Shown: positions 62,579 to 64,000 of the stretch, piece by piece
How the letters are laid out: each line of letters opens with the position of its first letter
How positions within the stretch are numbered: the first letter of the stretch is position 1
Source: Candidatus Heimdallarchaeota archaeon
Lineage (GTDB): Archaea; Asgardarchaeota; Heimdallarchaeia; Heimdallarchaeales; Kariarchaeaceae
Length of the DNA: 64,000 nt
Assembly: GCA_026702845.1 (NCBI GenBank)
Contig: JADCLS010000023.1
Location: forward strand, 1 to 64,000
Direction: 5' to 3'
Notes under the pieces: generated by a model
The model's database searches: none
Told to the model about the DNA's origin: nothing
What the model saw: only the letters and a program-made list of their open reading frames with translations
Program-made: the position numbers and the translations under genes

Positions 62579-62960
62579 AATTCATGGTAATGAAATCAGA
62601 ACAAAGAGAATGAATCGACCTGCCGAGTTTCTCTACACTAAACTTTTCTCTATTCTGTTTTATCCATTCTTTCCTCTGATTCATGAAATCAATTTAGAAA
62701 ACGAACAAATTTAGAAAACGAACAGAGAATACTTACAAGGCCAACAACAAAAACCATCACATTCGAAGATCAAGATACCTACGAAGACATTTCTTCAACG
62801 TATGGGTATTGAGGAGGAAAGTTATGATTTCGTTCCTATGGAACCCTTCATTGATACTTCTAAGAGGACGAAATTACACGACTGGTTAACAACTATTTAG
62901 TTACTATTACTATCAAGATAAAAAAAACCTTGCAGATGGAGAATTAGAAGTGAAAATCGA
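62579..62960. other. Gene-poor stretch with a 17-bp tandem repeat and a short open frame
   Basis: AATTTAGAAAACGAACA is repeated exactly at 62691-62707 and 62708-62724. The repeat is followed by an ATG-less frame of 61 codons (62715-62900; contains TFLQRMGIEEESYDF and TKLHDWLTTI) that may be a fragment of a lost gene. Nothing else is supportable. Confidence 0.4.
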
Positions 62961-63395
62961 TTAGAATACAAAGGAAATGACTGCATTGGTAAGTAAAACC
63001 ACTAAGACTACCCAGAAATAGATGAAATACTCCGAAAATGAAGATCTATTATGATCCTCAGATAGAAAGTAACTGAATACACCCGCAATCAGTGCAACGA
63101 TTATATTGAACGGGATTAGTATCCAGAGTAGAAAAATCCATAAGATTGGAACATAGGTCATCATCCCCAGAATAACCATAATGATAAACATAAATAGAAG
63201 ATTAAGAAGAAGTCGAAACTCATTTTTTCTATCGAATTCATTTAAACCGATCACAAATGATAGACTCAGAGTTATCAATCCGAGTAATAGACTTGATACC
63301 TCAAAACCCACTGCAAAAAGATTTGTCACTCCAGAATAAAATAACACCACTCGTAAGAAACTAACCCCACTTCTGTGATTATTCTTAATGAACAT
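62961..63395 (-). CDS. Four-helix membrane protein
   Basis: The 144-residue protein has four hydrophobic helices (about 15-35, 35-50, 60-105 as two, 122-143) and short charged loops. No family recognised. The ATG at 63395 is followed by FIKNNHRSG, a basic start consistent with the inside orientation. No coupled neighbour. Confidence 0.6.
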   Translation of the reverse strand: MFIKNNHRSGVSFLRVVLFYSGVTNLFAVGFEVSSLLLGLITLSLSFVIGLNEFDRKNEFRLLLNLLFMFIIMVILGMMTYVPILWIFLLWILIPFNIIVALIAGVFSYFLSEDHNRSSFSEYFIYFWVVLVVLLTNAVISFVF

Positions 63396-63613
63396 TTATT
63401 TAATAACAGAATTACAATATTTAAGAATTAGTTGATCGATAGACTGATTTTAACAACATTTAGGTAATATTTCTTAAGAAGTGGAAATTATTCCTTGTAA
63501 AGTCTTGGTTATAGATAATCACGTATTGTAAAACAGTCTTCCCATGATAAATTTTGAGAACAGACGATGTTAGTTAGCAATCTTTAAGTTATTCATTCTC
63601 CTATTCTTAATCA

Positions 63614-64000
63614 ATGGAATTTGTGACTTATAACCATCATAAAATCAAGGAAGTATTTGGTGATGAAAATGGATTTAATGATTGGTTGGCAGAAAATCTA
63701 GAATTTCTTTCTGAAATTTTTTCAGCTAACTTCCAACTTGTCTCGAGAGAGGCCATGCAAGAGGGGTTACGAGTTGATATTTTGACAAAATTTGATGTAT
63801 TGCATGATGATCAAATCATAGAGTACAATGCAATTATTGAAACTCAACTAAATCAATCAGATAGCAAACATTTTGGGCAACTGATTACTTACGGTGCTCA
63901 ACATGATGCAAAATATTGTATTTGGATAGCAGAAGATTTCAGGCCTGGACATATTGAAGCTATCAGAATTCTAAATGAGACAAACATGGATAAAAATCGT
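63614..64000 (+). CDS. PD-(D/E)xK nuclease-like (DUF4268-type) protein, 5' part only
   Basis: From ATG 63614 the frame is open to the window end (129 codons). The sequence has WLAENLEFLSEIFS, RVDILTKF, IIETQLNQSDSKHFGQLITY and CIWIAEDFRPGHIEAIRILN. This order (Asp in VDIL, then E-T-Q, then GQLxTY, IWIAxxFRxxHxxAxxxLN) matches the PD-(D/E)xK-like nuclease domain found in DUF4268 proteins, which are often linked to defence or restriction. The rest lies outside the window, so the role is open. Confidence 0.7.
   Translation, partial: MEFVTYNHHKIKEVFGDENGFNDWLAENLEFLSEIFSANFQLVSREAMQEGLRVDILTKFDVLHDDQIIEYNAIIETQLNQSDSKHFGQLITYGAQHDAKYCIWIAEDFRPGHIEAIRILNETNMDKNR

Noticed and set aside
1..64000. 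CRISPR arrays, rRNA genes and Cas genes
   Set aside because: I looked for regularly spaced 20-40 nt repeats and rRNA-like conserved sequence and saw none.

Overview
The window looks like the chromosome of an AT-rich archaeon, most likely an Asgard lineage (Heimdallarchaeota-like is my best guess, not proven). The grounds are: a tRNA-Arg with a 16-nt intron at the canonical archaeal 37/38 site and no encoded CCA; TATA-like boxes about 22-30 nt ahead of many start codons with no leader or Shine-Dalgarno; frequent TTG and GTG starts; a 75-residue two-EF-hand protein; a Ras-superfamily GTPase with an MglA-like G3 motif; and secreted proteins held by a C-terminal helix followed by arginines.

Layout. 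1-3.1 kb: a gene tail at the edge, a CNNM/CorC-type membrane protein, a kelch protein and the EF-hand protein. 3.1-10.6 kb: an accessory island. It holds a tyrosine recombinase with a ribbon-helix-helix-like partner, a divergent hydrophobic 'leader' gene coupled to a second membrane gene, three decayed copies of the leader-gene 5' end, one internally deleted copy of the recombinase unit, and toxin-antitoxin-type cargo between the copies (RHH/Doc, DUF433/DUF5615, small protein/nucleotidyltransferase). 10.6-12 kb: an IS4/IS701-like insertion sequence whose transposase gene is packed with perfect hairpins. 12-17.4 kb: a very AT-rich ABC/FtsX-type cassette (ATPase plus two large permeases).

17.6-33.9 kb: a secreted LanC-like barrel protein, a GHMP kinase, a three-gene membrane redox module (DOMON heme protein, Tat-exported four-cluster ferredoxin, NrfD-like quinone subunit) with no catalytic subunit nearby, two tandem secreted paralogues, a HEAT protein, a homocysteine methyltransferase-like protein, an MFS transporter, a membrane protein coupled to the small GTPase, and a TlpA-like thioredoxin. 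33.9-43.3 kb: a 1188-residue surface protein with seven regularly spaced Asp-rich, probably calcium-binding loops; the tRNA; an SDR; a radical SAM protein; a CaCA-type exchanger; a bestrophin-like channel; and a zinc-ribbon membrane protein.

43.5-51.9 kb: two heterodimeric ABC exporters, each pairing one degenerate with one canonical ATPase half. The second follows three related palindromes that look like repressor operators; an ATC-hydrolase-like gene lies between the pairs. 52-59.3 kb: two GH38 mannosidase-type enzymes and a GH3 glycosidase, all apparently cytoplasmic, suggesting intracellular trimming of mannose/xylose-containing oligosaccharides. 59.3-64 kb: gene-poor and decayed, with a hypothetical gene, a leucine-rich-repeat protein, a four-helix membrane protein and the start of a PD-(D/E)xK-like gene cut by the window edge.

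The strongest candidate for something undescribed is the 3.1-10.6 kb island. The same leader-gene start recurs four times in the same orientation, each time beside different cargo, next to a recombinase and a conserved palindromic control region. All functional calls are from reading the sequence; no database search was run.
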